From assembly GCA_013398955.1 (NCBI GenBank), contig VWPU01001269.1, forward strand, positions 104,758 to 168,757: a DNA stretch of 64,000 bases. The letters are read 5' to 3'. This DNA is from Callaeas wilsoni. Lineage: Eukaryota; Chordata; Aves; Passeriformes; Callaeidae. Below the pieces are notes generated by a model. The model was not told the DNA's origin. It was given only the letters and a program-made list of their open reading frames with translations, and did not search any database. Shown piece by piece: positions 25,130 to 36,690 of the stretch (its first letter is position 1; every line of letters begins with the position of its first letter). Made by a program: the position numbers and the translations under genes.

Positions 25130-25184
25130 ATATTGTAGAGGTCTGAGCTAAAATTGTACAATATTATAGAGGTCTGAGCTAAAA
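25130..25184. repeat. Tandem duplication, 31-bp period
   Basis: The 24-base phrase beginning ATATTGTAGAGG and ending TGAGCTAAAA at 25,130-25,153 recurs at 25,161-25,184 with one substitution (ATATTATAGAGG). The start-to-start distance is 31 bases, with seven bases in between. It looks like a recent local slippage duplication. Confidence 0.85.
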
Positions 25185-25264
25185 GAATAGAGAACCTGAT
25201 GTCAGTAAAAGTGTGAACCTCTAGAAAATAACAGAATCTTATGCTTTAAATATTGTGTATTCAG

Positions 25265-25282
25265 GGAAAAAAAAAAAAAAAA
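25265..25282. repeat. Poly-A homopolymer
   Basis: About 18 A followed by GGAAGGAAAAG. No SINE or LINE body precedes it. Confidence 0.85.
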
Positions 25283-26220
25283 GGAAGGAAAAGTAGGAAG
25301 AAAAACCCCAAAGGATAAGAAGGGCCATGATCCATGCTGATGCCTGCATTTCTGTTATTAGTAGTGGCCCTGACCCAGCCAGGCACGAATCACACACAGA
25401 AATCAAAACTAAACGTTGAGCAATCCTTTGAGGGGCTGGGGGTGGAAATCTCCACGTTTGGGTTTGCTCCAAGAGGAGCAGAATGGTGGGATGTGGATCC
25501 TCCCATGCTCCAGTGCCTCCAGCAAAACCTGCTCACTGGGATTTTGCTTATGGTACCTGCCAATGTGGCCCAAAGCTCTTTGAAATGAGGAGCTTTCAGT
25601 GTCTTCCTTACTTTTGGAATTTTGCTCTTGTGAATATCTCGGCCCATAAACATGGATAGCTTCCCCCGTTCCTGCGAGGAGTCATCAGCAGTGTGATGGC
25701 TGCAAAGATTTATAAATTCTGCTTCAGGCAAATTGGTAAATGTCTATTTTCAACTGATTTTTTTTTTTTTCCTAATGCGTGGAACTGCTGGAGGCTAAAC
25801 CCTTGGATTTCCCTGGGATGTTTCCATGCCCATATGACATCTACCTTTTCCTAAGTCAAAATTAACTCCCGACATTTGTGGATGCTCTGGTTTCCAGACA
25901 GACCCCAGCTGGGCTTATTGGTCTAAAAAAGCTCTGCCTCATCCCAGAGACAATCAAGGCTCAGGCTGAACCTCAGGTAGTAAATCCCAAAGGTTTCAGC
26001 CCCTGCAGTGTTCCACCCCCTGATACCTTCTCTCATCCATCCCTTGCTTGAGCACCTGGTGAGTTCATTGCCCATTTTATGAGCTATTGAGTGGGGTGAA
26101 CATGTGACTTGACTGTAATTGAGTTTTAACTGCTGGAAAAATATCTCATTTCTATTTGGGTACCGCATTTATTGGTTTCTCAAGTTTTTATCAGGTTTTT
26201 TCTGGTGGCTCTGATGACTC
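25283..26220. other. Non-coding stretch, nothing recognised
   Basis: Open frames of up to 113 aa (minus strand, 25,390-25,731) without domains; a T-run at about 25,759-25,770. No gene, RNA or mobile element recognised. Confidence 0.5.
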
Positions 26221-26330
26221 AGAAATGGGAGAGGACACCGTGAATTAGGAACCGTAAAAAGGAGGAAAAGTAAATTAGTGACGTTCTCTTCCTTCATAAA
26301 TAAATATTTATGATTCCGCCAATAGGTTCT
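26221..26330. promoter_or_regulatory. Candidate regulatory block with AT near-palindrome
   Basis: It contains AGTAAATTAGTGACGTT, with a CRE half-site TGACG, then the near-palindrome TCATAAATAAATATTTATGA at 26,294-26,313 and CCGCCAATAGG, a CCAAT-like word. There is no accompanying open frame and no CpG enrichment. Enhancer identity is speculative. Confidence 0.2.
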
Positions 26331-27608
26331 CCTGCTTCAGCCCTGTGCAAACACTGTCTGCAGCAGAGGCAATGCTGATTTTAAGCAATGCGCTCTCAGA
26401 TGCAGAGTCCTGTTCCTCAGTGCCTGGAGTTAGCGCAGCTCAGCTCCTCACAGACTCTTTGATGCTTGGAGTCCATGTTCAGGTGCTTTTTAGGCAACTG
26501 GGAAACCACTTTATGCGTTGTCTTTTCCATGGAATCTCCTGAACATTTGTGGCATCAGTTTTAGCAATCTTATCTGCAAATTTATCTGAGCTATTCAATA
26601 AATCGCCAAAAGTCACTCAAATTCCTTGACTCCTGTTCCCAACACAGATATTTATTTAGGACATCCCATCCCTTCAGGCTGTCCCTCTTCTTTCCTGATG
26701 TTTCAAACCCAAGTGAAATGAGGACTCTCCTCCTGCTGGCACTCTGATTTTGGCTGGGAAGAGGGATGTTTTTCCTGCGAGCGCTGGAGTTTCCGAAGGC
26801 AGCCAGTCGAGTTTGTTTTTTCCCCCAGCATTTCAAAGACTGCACTGTCCCGTGGCTCCTCGGCTTTAGGGCAGCTTTAGTGCCTGACAAAAGTGTGGAG
26901 GAAAACCCTCCTGAGCACGGGGTGTTACAACCTCCTGCAGAGGAGTGGCCAACCACCTCAGCCTCCAGTGCCAGACCACGCGGCGCTGAGATGCCGAAAT
27001 TTGTTCCATCCTGGCAGCGCTCAGGAAGGGCCAATTTCGCAGGAGACGGAAGCTGGCAGAGCTCTGTCTGTAAAGACTTCGGAATAGTCTGATTTTTATC
27101 AGAAATGACAACAAAAGGGGAGTAAGCCAAGGGTGCTCCAAAAGCTTGGTTTGCCTCCCTCCACTCTCACCAACGTCATGGAGAGAATTTCCTGAGGATT
27201 TCTCCAGGAGACTCCCTATAGAAGAGTTTTTCTCTGCTGCTGCAAGTCCTTATGTTTCAAAGGGAAAATGAGTGTTTTTGGGTAAATTATTGACAAAGCA
27301 AAAGTGTGACTGCTCTGAGGTCGTTCCAGTGCATGAGGCTACATTCTTCCTCGCAGAGCTGGTGAGAGTAAACAACATTATTATAGATTTTGGTCATGCC
27401 CTGGCACCAGGCAGTGCAGTTTCTGTGTTTGCCATATGCTCGCACTGAACTGGAACAGCTCTGCGTACACAGGGAAATTATTTCAAGAGCCAGTTCGGCC
27501 TCAGAACTCACTGTCAAAATTACGATGTACACGATGCATTCTGCCGACCACAGAAGGGGTTTTGTTTGTCAAGTGAAATAATGTGTAATTTGGGATATCA
27601 TTTAGGAA
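26331..27608. other. Non-coding stretch, long but featureless ORFs
   Basis: A 179-aa minus-strand frame spans 26,591-27,130, with 108-aa plus-strand and 91-aa minus-strand frames over the same bases. The long frame has no recognisable domain, signal peptide or repeat architecture, and no splice-site or promoter context. Overlap of several long frames on both strands points to low stop density rather than selection. Not called as a gene. Confidence 0.5.
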
Positions 27609-27609
27609 A

Positions 27610-27666
27610 GCTTTTTTTAAAAAAAATTCTTTTTTTAAAAAAAAAATAATTTTTTTTTTTTTTTTT
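27610..27666. repeat. Alternating poly-T/poly-A tract
   Basis: Blocks of T and A alternate: about 8 T, 8 A, TTC, 7 T, 10 A, TAA and about 17 T. T-blocks and A-blocks are mutually complementary, so the tract can fold on itself. There is no retroelement body on either side. Length variation and assembly error are likely here. Confidence 0.85.
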
Positions 27667-30600
27667 CATATCCCACCGCAGGCCTGGAGACTGCAGCATG
27701 GGATTAGTGGACAGCATCCTGCAGCTCCCAGCGATGACCGCGGCTCCACGTGAGACGGGAGACGGAGGACGCACAAGCCAAGACTTTAAACTGGGATTGC
27801 AGGAGGCGACTTGCTGAGCCAAATAAAGAGAAGAGGGAAAATTGACACCCCACAAGACATGGACAATTGTTGCCACCGGCTGGGAGGCCTTAAATTACAA
27901 CCCCATTTTGTATATCCAAAAGCTTACACTTTCTATTTATATGTCCCACTTCTTCTGTGCACCAAAAGTTGGATTTGGCAAATGCAGCTATTCCCTGCAG
28001 GCACATGGGTGGGGTTTGCTGCAGAGAAAATAAACTTGATTGTTGAAAACCTGTGTTTGCAATTACTCGGAGTTTCAATATTCTGAGGTCAGAATAGATC
28101 CTTTCAAACTCATAATGCTTTGAAACAGATTCATGTTCGTTCCGAAACGGTTATTGGATTAAAATGAAATATTGGGATATTTTTGGTAAGCAAGTTATAC
28201 CAAAACCCTTCAATAGAAATTATGAAAATGTGGAAAGAAAGAAAGTATTGAAAGTTTTGGGGGGTTAAAGAAGACCTTTTCTGTTAAAAATAATTAGTTC
28301 TAAAAATGACAACCACCTACATTAATCAGTTCAGCTACACTGAACTGGCCAAACCAGGTTTCCAATACATCTTTTGGGAGATTATTCTATGGACTGAAAG
28401 ATCTTTGCTTGGCAAAGGAGCAGGTATAAATAGTAAGAGACATTTTCTTCGGGGACTTTGGGGGACTGGATGAGAGTCTTAGTTCATAAATATTGTCACA
28501 GAAAAGCCCATGACTGTCTTTGGACAAAAAGCCAGATTTTGCAGTGTGTTTAATGTGCCTTAATTTCCTTAGGAGTGAGGAACATGGACTGGCACTTAAA
28601 AATAAATTAAATGTCCCACCAGGACCGAGCCAAGGAGGTCTCCTAAGTCAGGAATAATCCTTAAATTCTAAAGCAACCATTCAAGAGGACAAACTATTTT
28701 TAATCATTTATTTGCTATTTATATTTCAATGATATCTCCAGAGCATTTCAGCACAGCTTCCACCTTGGACAACCAACTCGAGATGACTTTTGAATGGAGA
28801 AAGAGGAAGAAATGGGGCCTTCAGGAGGAGGAATAAAAAGCAAATTGAGAAACAAAAAACCCCTCCTAAGTAATTATTTAGGTCCTAGAGCTGTGGCAGT
28901 GCACTGCAAAAGGGCTTCAACAGGCCTGAGAGCCGGAACCTTTCTCCTCCACCTCGGACTGGAGCTACATCTGGCATTTCCCCCTCGCAGGAAAACAGTG
29001 AGGGGCTTGTTCCAAGGAAGGTGCGAGGAGGGGAGCCAGAGCCCGCTCTGCATGCTCCTTGCCTTGAAATATTCCTTCACTGCATGCCCACTTGAAGGCC
29101 CCTTTATGCTAAGGAAACTTAGTGTAAATAGGAATCCGGCTCAAAGAGCCTGGAGAGCCGGAGCACGAGAGTTCAAACCTTTTCAATTCCAACCCTTTCA
29201 GATCAGAGCAGCCCTGAACCTCCAGCCAGCTCTCACCCCACTGTACAAAGTGTGCTCGTTAGGGCTGGCTGATGAACTCTGCTAATCACCTCGTGCTTGG
29301 TGCTGCCACGTTATGGATGGCAAGAACACCAAGGGGATGTTTTTGGAGAAGAGGAGGGGGCGTCTCTTAGTTCTCCTCAATTACTCGAGAAGAAAAAGCT
29401 TTTATTTTTTTTTTTTTTTTTAACCTGAAAGTGTTACTTGTAAATGGAGGCCAGAATTTAATTTCAGATAGTGTTACTCCACCTTGTGCAAGTGATTTCT
29501 CTTGACACTGCACTGACTGCCCGTGCACAAAAAGCCCTTTATGACTTACGCCAAAGAGCCTGAAGTATTTTTTGCCTCTCCAAAAATGACATTTCATTCC
29601 CCCCTCCTTCTTTTTTTTTTTTTTTTATCACCTGAACACTGGCCTTAAAACCACAGCACGCAAAGGCCCCATGTGAAGTAGGGAAAGGCATTCAGCATCT
29701 GCTTATATCCCCAAACTGAAGCACCAGTGTGCCTAAAAAAGCTTGTATTTAAAGGCATTGCAGCTGCATCAGCTCATATTTCATCCAGCCACCAATTTCC
29801 TTTTCCCCCTGACAAACAGGCCTCAGAAAGAACCCAGGCCAGAAATTCTCCACGTTAGCGAAACATTTCCTCTTTCCCGTTCTCCCTTCCATTAACGTTA
29901 TTACGCTGCTCCTGGGAAAAGATGACTTTTCCAATCCAGGCAGCATATTTCTCTCTTTTCTTTTCTTTCTGTCTGTTTTCTCCTTCTCCTGGATAAGGGT
30001 AAGGGAGGAACAGGGGGAGAAGGAATATTGGGGTGAAAGGAAATAGACTGTTTCTTCAGGAAGGACACCCTAAAATCTGCCTCTCTTTCTGCACATGGAT
30101 GCGGAGGGACAGCAATTCCTGGCTTTTACCTCCTCTGGATGTGAGACACAAAGAGGGAGAGAGCCACAATGTGGGTAACAACATTCAGGTGCTCAAACAC
30201 CACACTGGTGACAGCATCCACCAAGGGTCAGGTGCTCCCATGGAATAAAAAATTGCTTCAGGCCCATTTGACTGATCCAGGGGTTAAACTTGTCCCAGAC
30301 CTGGCTGTGGCTACTTACAGCTTGTTAACGAGTCAAAATTTGCAGCCGTTAGTTTATTATAATTTTTTTTTTTCTAGGAGTCCAGCAGCCTCCGTGGTCT
30401 GTGAAATCTCACTTCTGCGTGTCCACCAAAGATCTCCATCCTCTCACCTTGCGGGACCAACCCTCTAACTCCTGGGTCTTCACTGCCTGACTTACATCAG
30501 GACCAAAGTTCAGCCTCCACCAGACCAAAACCAGATCTGACGCAAGAATGAGGAATTATCCCGGCTATCACGAGAGGTGCACTCGCATCAAATCTGATTT

Positions 30601-32154
30601 TACCATGTGCATGTTCACTTCAGCCTGCTTTTATTTCCCTTCTCCTCTCCAGAACTGGACGGCAGAGTCTCGGAGGACAGAAAACGTCTCGCTGAAATGA
30701 GTGGCAAAGGACAGCCAGGTCGTAATTCCTGGCCGCAGAACAAGCGTGGCGTGACTGAACCATAAACTTTCTGTTATTCCCATAAAAAAGGTGAAACAGC
30801 AGCATCTGCTCACTGAAAACCCTCTCCAGCACTATTTTAAAGTCCCTTTACCTTATTCTAAGGTAACTCACTCAGGAAATCCATCCTTGAGGCAGCTCTT
30901 ATAAGTTCTGGTAGACAATTGTTTCTTCTTTCTCATTTTGCCTACAAGCCATGAAATAATCTGGATTTGTTGTGTTCAGCTTTTTGGAGAAGTGAAACCA
31001 AAAATTAGGTAGATTTTATGAAAAACTGACTTACAAAAGGAGCAATTTTCCAGTGAAGAATGGGTTTGACAGACATTTTCCTGCAGGTACTGGTTGTTTA
31101 ATCATGTCCTAGTGGCTGGATCAGGTATTTTCAATCAATCCGATTTTATGTAGTGTTTTAGCACTCCTTGGCAATAAGAACTAAACGTGGCTTCAGAAAT
31201 GGGTCAAAAATCATAATTTAAAAGAGCCCAGGAATGGTTCACTTCTGGAGATCAGGCTGAGCAAATGTCCCTTCTATTGTTCTATTCCACTTGGACTTTG
31301 TAATTTTGTTCTAAAAACCTTCTGCATAAATTGCCATTTGCAGCAAGAAAAGCAAGAGTCGCGTCAAGCCGGAGCCCTGAACTTCTCCTCCAGGATTATT
31401 GGAAAGGGGCAGTTTCTCTAACCACTCATTGTTTCCCTCTTTCAAATTATTTTTTGTGTTCTTACTCTGCTTTTGCTTTTCCCTCTGAGCTGGGAGCAGC
31501 TTTGTTCAGACAGACCTTCCCTTGCGAATGGTTTCAACAAATCGCCATTCTGTCACACCCCGCCAAAAAAGCGCCTTGGAAGATTCCCAGCCACCTCCAG
31601 TCTGTGCTCTGGAGCACATTTCATTCCCAAATCCTGGGCTAACCGTGGACCAAACCATCCCTGGGCGTAGCTCCCTCCGCTCCGGGGCATCCCCTCTGCG
31701 AGGGAGTTGGCCCCATGGAACAGGGCAGGAATTTGTATCCAAGGAGTGCAATCCTTCTGGAGGTGACAGCCTCGGTTTAAAGTTGGGGAGAGTGTTATTC
31801 AGCGTTTCTGACAAGAACAGAATAATGATGCTGTGTCTGGTTTTGATTTAGAGCGAGTTGTAGTGCCACACTTCAGAAAAAAAAAAAATATCCCTGTTTT
31901 TCAGGGCTTGAAATGATCAATTTTCTCTTTTGGAAGGTTAAGTGTGGGCAATCCTCTCAATTTTTTGGCTTTGTCATCAGCAAATAGAGAATCCTGTTAT
32001 ATTTGTGTTCACAGAAACAAGAACTTACCAACTTTTGAAAGAAATATAAAAGCACAGATAATGCCACCTTTTTTTTCTAAAAAATTTCCTTTTCCAGGAG
32101 TGTCTAGCAATGATAACATGAAAAAGATGAGATGAACTTATATTTTTTTTCACT
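27667..32154. other. Non-coding stretch with pyrimidine tracts
   Basis: No gene recognised. Open frames reach 163 aa (plus strand, 28,794-29,285) without domains. Simple repeats include T-runs at about 29,405-29,422 and 29,611-29,627 and an A-run at 31,878-31,889. A C/T-rich tract at 29,950-29,990 (CTCTCTTTTCTTTTC and onward) is directly followed by a G/A-rich tract to about 30,035. No CR1 fragment is visible in these 4.5 kb. Confidence 0.5.
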
Positions 32155-32290
32155 AGTGATAAAAATAACTCTATAAAGCGCAGAAGATGCATAATGAGAT
32201 GCAAATCATTAAGTGTAAATGGACTCGTTTAGACAACTCAGGTTAATTCTTTGCCTGCATGCAAAGATTTGGTTTTTATTGTGCACCTCT
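32155..32290. promoter_or_regulatory. Candidate enhancer with paired octamer motifs
   Basis: Two POU-type octamers lie 12 bases apart in the same orientation: ATGCATAA (32,187-32,194) and a perfect ATGCAAAT (32,199-32,206), followed by CATTAAG. About 60 bases downstream is GCCTGCATGCAAAG, another partial octamer. Spaced POU/homeodomain words of this kind are common in neural and early developmental enhancers. The motifs are certain; the function is inferred. Confidence 0.35.
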
Positions 32291-35200
32291 CAGTGATTGA
32301 TTCTCCTCAGATCCCCTGAACGTGATCCTTGACTTCATTTTTTTCTCTTTCAACTCACACTGCAACAGCTCACACCAGAAGTTTGAACTGTGTTTTGACT
32401 GATTTCTTTTTTTTTTCCCCCCACTCTTCCCCACCGTGGTTTCTCTGAGCTATAAGAATAACAAAAATAATAAAGCCAATACTCCAGTTATGCCTGGAGA
32501 AGTTTTATTTCGGTTTTACTTCCACCAATGTCAAAATACCACTCGGAGCAGCCTTCATTCCCTGCCACGTGCTCGGCGATTTTTCCTTCATGCCTTTCTG
32601 GTTAGAGATGTCTTGTTGGAGGATTTTATTTTGTGCATGTCAGAGAACAAGTATGTTTTTTATGACATTTATGAATGTGACCAGTCTGGGAACATGCTGT
32701 CTGTCTGGGCGGGCTGCAGCCAAACTTGAAGTCATTGTGACCAGAATTTCCAATTTTGGGGATGGCTGATCCATCAGCTGGGGGTCAATAAATTGGCAGA
32801 GCCATCTTTTATAGTATGGGAAAGGGACTTGGAAGGATTGTCGGGGAGAGGTTTTAATTATCTGGGATACTGAGCAGGACTATTCCTTCCACCTTTCTCT
32901 GCCTTTCCTCTTGGCTGTAACATTTTCATTAACTGCGGTATTAAATAAAAGAATAATTTAGATTCTGAACGCCTGTTACAGAAACCAGTTTTGTTCTGAA
33001 GTGCAGGAATCAAGCCTGTAGCATCGAAATATGCAAGAATTTCAGTTTTCTGCTGCATGAAGCCTGCCTGCCTTATTTCAGCTGCTCCAGCCCTCTGAAA
33101 TCCATGATTGAGAGCTGTTAACTCCCAACGATACCCTCCTGGCAAGCAGGCTTGAGGTTTTTTTAATATTTTATTTTAATTATTTTTAGTTTATAGCTCA
33201 GCAACTCGCCTGACCCAGGGGAACACTTAAACTAAATTTGATAGATGTCAAGTCAGGAAAAAAGAAAGACAGCAGTGTTCTTTCTCCCTGCAATTACAAA
33301 TGTTTGCTGGAGACTTTTCTGACAGGATTAAGCGGAGCAGAGACCTGGGGGGAGCAGAGAGGGATTGGAGGCCAGGGCTCAGCTCAGCCTGGCTGATGTT
33401 CTCCAGAACATGGACGGGGAGCAGGACTAGGACACCTCCAGCAGCACTTCCCCACTCCAAAAACAGCGGATTTGCCTTTTTTCCCCCCTTTTCCCCCGAT
33501 CCCGACGTGTCTTGCATCAACTGGAGGAGCTAAAAAGAGCGTCCTTGCTTTTTCAGCTGATTCTGAGGTGTGGAGATGCCCCATAGATGGGCTGAGAAAC
33601 CCCCAAGCAAAACAAAAACCGGAGCTTAACGAGCTGCAAAGAAGCGGGGAAATGCTCTGGGAAACGATGCAAAATCCCATCCCCTGGAAAAAAACATCAG
33701 AAACATTAAAAAAAAAATTAAAAAGAGAGGGAAAAGTGGGTCTGCTGTTTTCCAACCCATTCTTTTCCTTGCAAACTAAATTTTTGAAGATGCTGTAAAA
33801 TACACTGATGCAATCAGTGACAAAGAGAGAAAAATTAGGCTCCTTAGATTTCTATAGGAATTATTCAGATGGGAAAAATGTTGCATTTCTCCAGTATAAT
33901 GTGCTGGCTGCGTCAGGGAAAAGGAATGGGCTCTCCAGTTTTGTATCATTACATCACTGGCTCAAATCTTGCCCAGGAATTTAATCCAAAACTCAGTGAA
34001 ATCAGTGGGAGTTTCATTACTGGAAATCAATACTCAGGTACACAAAAAAGAGCAAATAGAAATTGTTAGGAAAAATATTGAATTGTTATTTTGAAAGCGT
34101 TCAGAGTTTTCTTTGCAATGGAATAAGGGGAGAAATGATATAAAAGTCTGAACTTTCTGTGTTTCTTTTCAATAATATTTTTTGGGTGATCCCTACTCCT
34201 TAGAGAATTACTGCTTACATCTTATCACTGGAAAAGAAGGGGAATTACAGGCTGGGAATGAATAACTTCAATACACCAAAATTAGGTTGTGTTTAAAGGT
34301 TGGAAACACTCCTTTTTGCTCTTTTTCTTTCAATAATGAAGAAATCAAACTGATGTCTATGGGACTGGATCATTTTTCCCACTGAAAGAAAAGGCTGACA
34401 GAGAAATGCTGCACAAGCATGAAAGTGCTCCATGTGGTTCATGTGAAATCAGCTGATCCTACTTCAATTTTGGGAATATTCGGAGTGAAATAACATTGCC
34501 AAAGTGGTGCCCGAGGCACTCGAAGTGAAAATGCTCTGAGTGTAACACTTCTCTAAAGCTGAGTTACATTTTCCTGATGGAGATGCCCTTTCCATTGTGG
34601 GAACCAAAGGTGGTACTGCACTTGCTCATCATTTGAAGTGTTTTCACTGTCTGTTTTCCAGGCTTAATAATTAATTTGAAAGAAAACTCCTCAATGAATG
34701 GTCAGGTATTTCTATAACCTATTGAAGAACGTGTGCTTAGAGTGAAATCCAAGCTGATTTATTTCTATGGCTGTGGAATGTGAGAGTATTCCCTCCACAT
34801 TTTTCTTCCCAGCTTCCAGAAGAATAAATCAGCGCTCATACATATATTTAAAACATTTGATAACAAAATAAAAGTGGAGCTTGTCTGAATTAGTTCATAA
34901 TCAGGCAGGTAAAGTGGCTCAACAAATTGTGAAACCCCAAATTGTTCCGTGCTGATAATTATTTGCTCCTGTTCGTTAATTCTGGGTGGGCAACACTGCT
35001 TTTCCTCTGTCTGCTGGGAAAAAAAAAAGAAAAAAAAAGAAAAAAGCAGGATGGCTCTCCCTCTGCTTTTTGGCTTAGCTGCACACATCTGGGTTTCGTA
35101 TCAAAAGAAATAAATATCAGCCCTAATTAATCCTTCGAGGCTGCTGGGTACGAGCTCCTGAGCAGCCCAGGCTTTAGCTGCAGCCTCAGCCAGGCCGGGG

Positions 35201-36393
35201 ATGGGCGGGCTCTGGAGGGCTGCCTGGTGATTTAATACACGATATCATGTCCAGAAGGATCTGGAACAACACTGATTTACATCGGCTGAATATTTGGCTC
35301 ATTTGAGACTCCCCTGGGAGGGAGAGGGGGGATACCTGCACACATCCATTCCCCCTGCTCTGCTCAGATGTGGGGGGTAGCAAACTGCACTGCAAAATGC
35401 ATAGGAAACCCAGGGAACTTTTTATAAATGCAATTTGCTGAGGTTGTTTAATTGGGAAAAAAAAAAATCTTTCAAGAAATGCAAACCACTTGATTTATTA
35501 GTCCTTTATAAAAAGTTATTTATAATGATTTGACCAGAAGATAAAGCTCCTGTGTTTCAGACAAAGGAGTATCGGGATGGCAACACTCTGATTAGTTTTA
35601 CATCTTTCCTAATTCAGCTAATTCAAAGATACACCTCGGGGATTTCTCTGAACAGCAATAAAACTTGTTGGGAATGGGCTCTGTTACATGTTTTACAATT
35701 CAAAACCTGTCTCTCTCTTTCTTACTCCCTCTTTTTTTAAAAAAAGAGAAAGAACTCTGAAATGATTTTGATCCAAATATGTGAGCGAACTCTGAGCAAA
35801 TGGAAGTAAAGAGAATGTTAACACTGGCCTGGGCACAGCCGGGCTTTGTGCAAACTTCTCCCCCTTCCAATGCTCCCCAAGCCTAACCTGCAGTAAACGT
35901 TGTTTTTCCAGCCCTGGATTTATCCACCAAAAAGCTGCCAACGGCCTCGAGTGTGTGGCTGATTTCTGTAACGAGTGCTAATGAGACCACCACACCGATT
36001 TTCCCAGATTTATTATTTTCCTTCCCAACCGGAGCCCAGCCTGGAACCCTCATCCCTAGAGGTTCAAACCTGGTCTGTGAATCCCCTCGGAATTCCTGCT
36101 GCCTCCCCACGATGCCACCTGAAGTCATGCCCGTGGATCCAGGCTGGTTTTGTTGTGCCAGGCAGCAATACGTTTGCATGAGTATCCATCTCTTAAAGGA
36201 TATTCTTTTTCCAGTGGAGAATATTTCAAATATTTCCAAAGAAGGTTTTTCTTTTCTGCTTTTTCTGTTCTTTTTTTGGTTTGGTTTGGTTTGGATTTTT
36301 TTCCATTGGGATTATTGGAAGTAAAAAAATGAAAGGGATAAAATCATACAAGAGGAAAAAAAAAAAGTAAGAAAAGCAGGGAAAATTGAGAAT
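32291..36393. other. Non-coding stretch, nothing recognised
   Basis: Open frames reach 123 aa (minus strand, 33,384-33,755; plus strand, 35,953-36,324) with no domains. At 33,991-34,014 the phrase ACTCAGTGAAATCAGTGGGAG resembles the degenerate ancient motif discussed in findings. An A-rich run lies at 35,020-35,047 (A-blocks broken by single G). A-runs also occur at 33,709-33,725 and 35,456-35,467. Confidence 0.5.
36276..36294. repeat. (TTTGG)n microsatellite
   Basis: About four units of TTTGG within a T-rich stretch, just upstream of the CR1 fragment. Short and possibly polymorphic. Confidence 0.8.
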
Positions 36394-36690
36394 TTAGAAT
36401 TTTGGGATCATTTAGGTTGGGAAAGATCTCTAAGATCATTGAGCCCATCCATTATCCCAGCACTAACCCATGTCCTCAGGTGACACATCCACATGTCATA
36501 AATCCCACCCAGGAATGGTGACTCAAGCACTGCCCTGGGCAGCATTTTCCAGTGCTTAACAAGCTTTTCAATCAAGAAATTTTCCCTAATATCCAACCTA
36601 AACCTCTCCTGGCACAACGTGAGGCTGTTTCCACTTGTTACTTTTGAGAAGAAACCAAATTCCTCCTCGCTCCAACCTCCTTTAAAGGTG
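36394..36690 (-). mobile_element. CR1 LINE, older 3' tail fragment
   Basis: The plus strand starts at an eroded terminal repeat (TTAGAATTTTGGGATCATTTAGG) and follows the reverse-complement CR1 tail: GGTTGGGAAAGATCTCTAAG, 'ggaatggtgactcaagcactgccctgggcagc', 'aattttccctaatatccaacc', 'ctcctggcacaacgtgaggc'. It continues through TTTTGAGAAGAAACC and CCTCGCTCCAACCTCCTTT. The match is about 300 bases but visibly more diverged than the copies at 11.9 and 38.9 kb, and the wording differs, so it belongs to an older CR1 subfamily. It is 5'-truncated and dead. Confidence 0.9.

Noticed and set aside
26591..27130. 179-aa minus-strand open frame
   Set aside because: No recognisable domain or splice boundaries; overlapped by open frames on the other strand.
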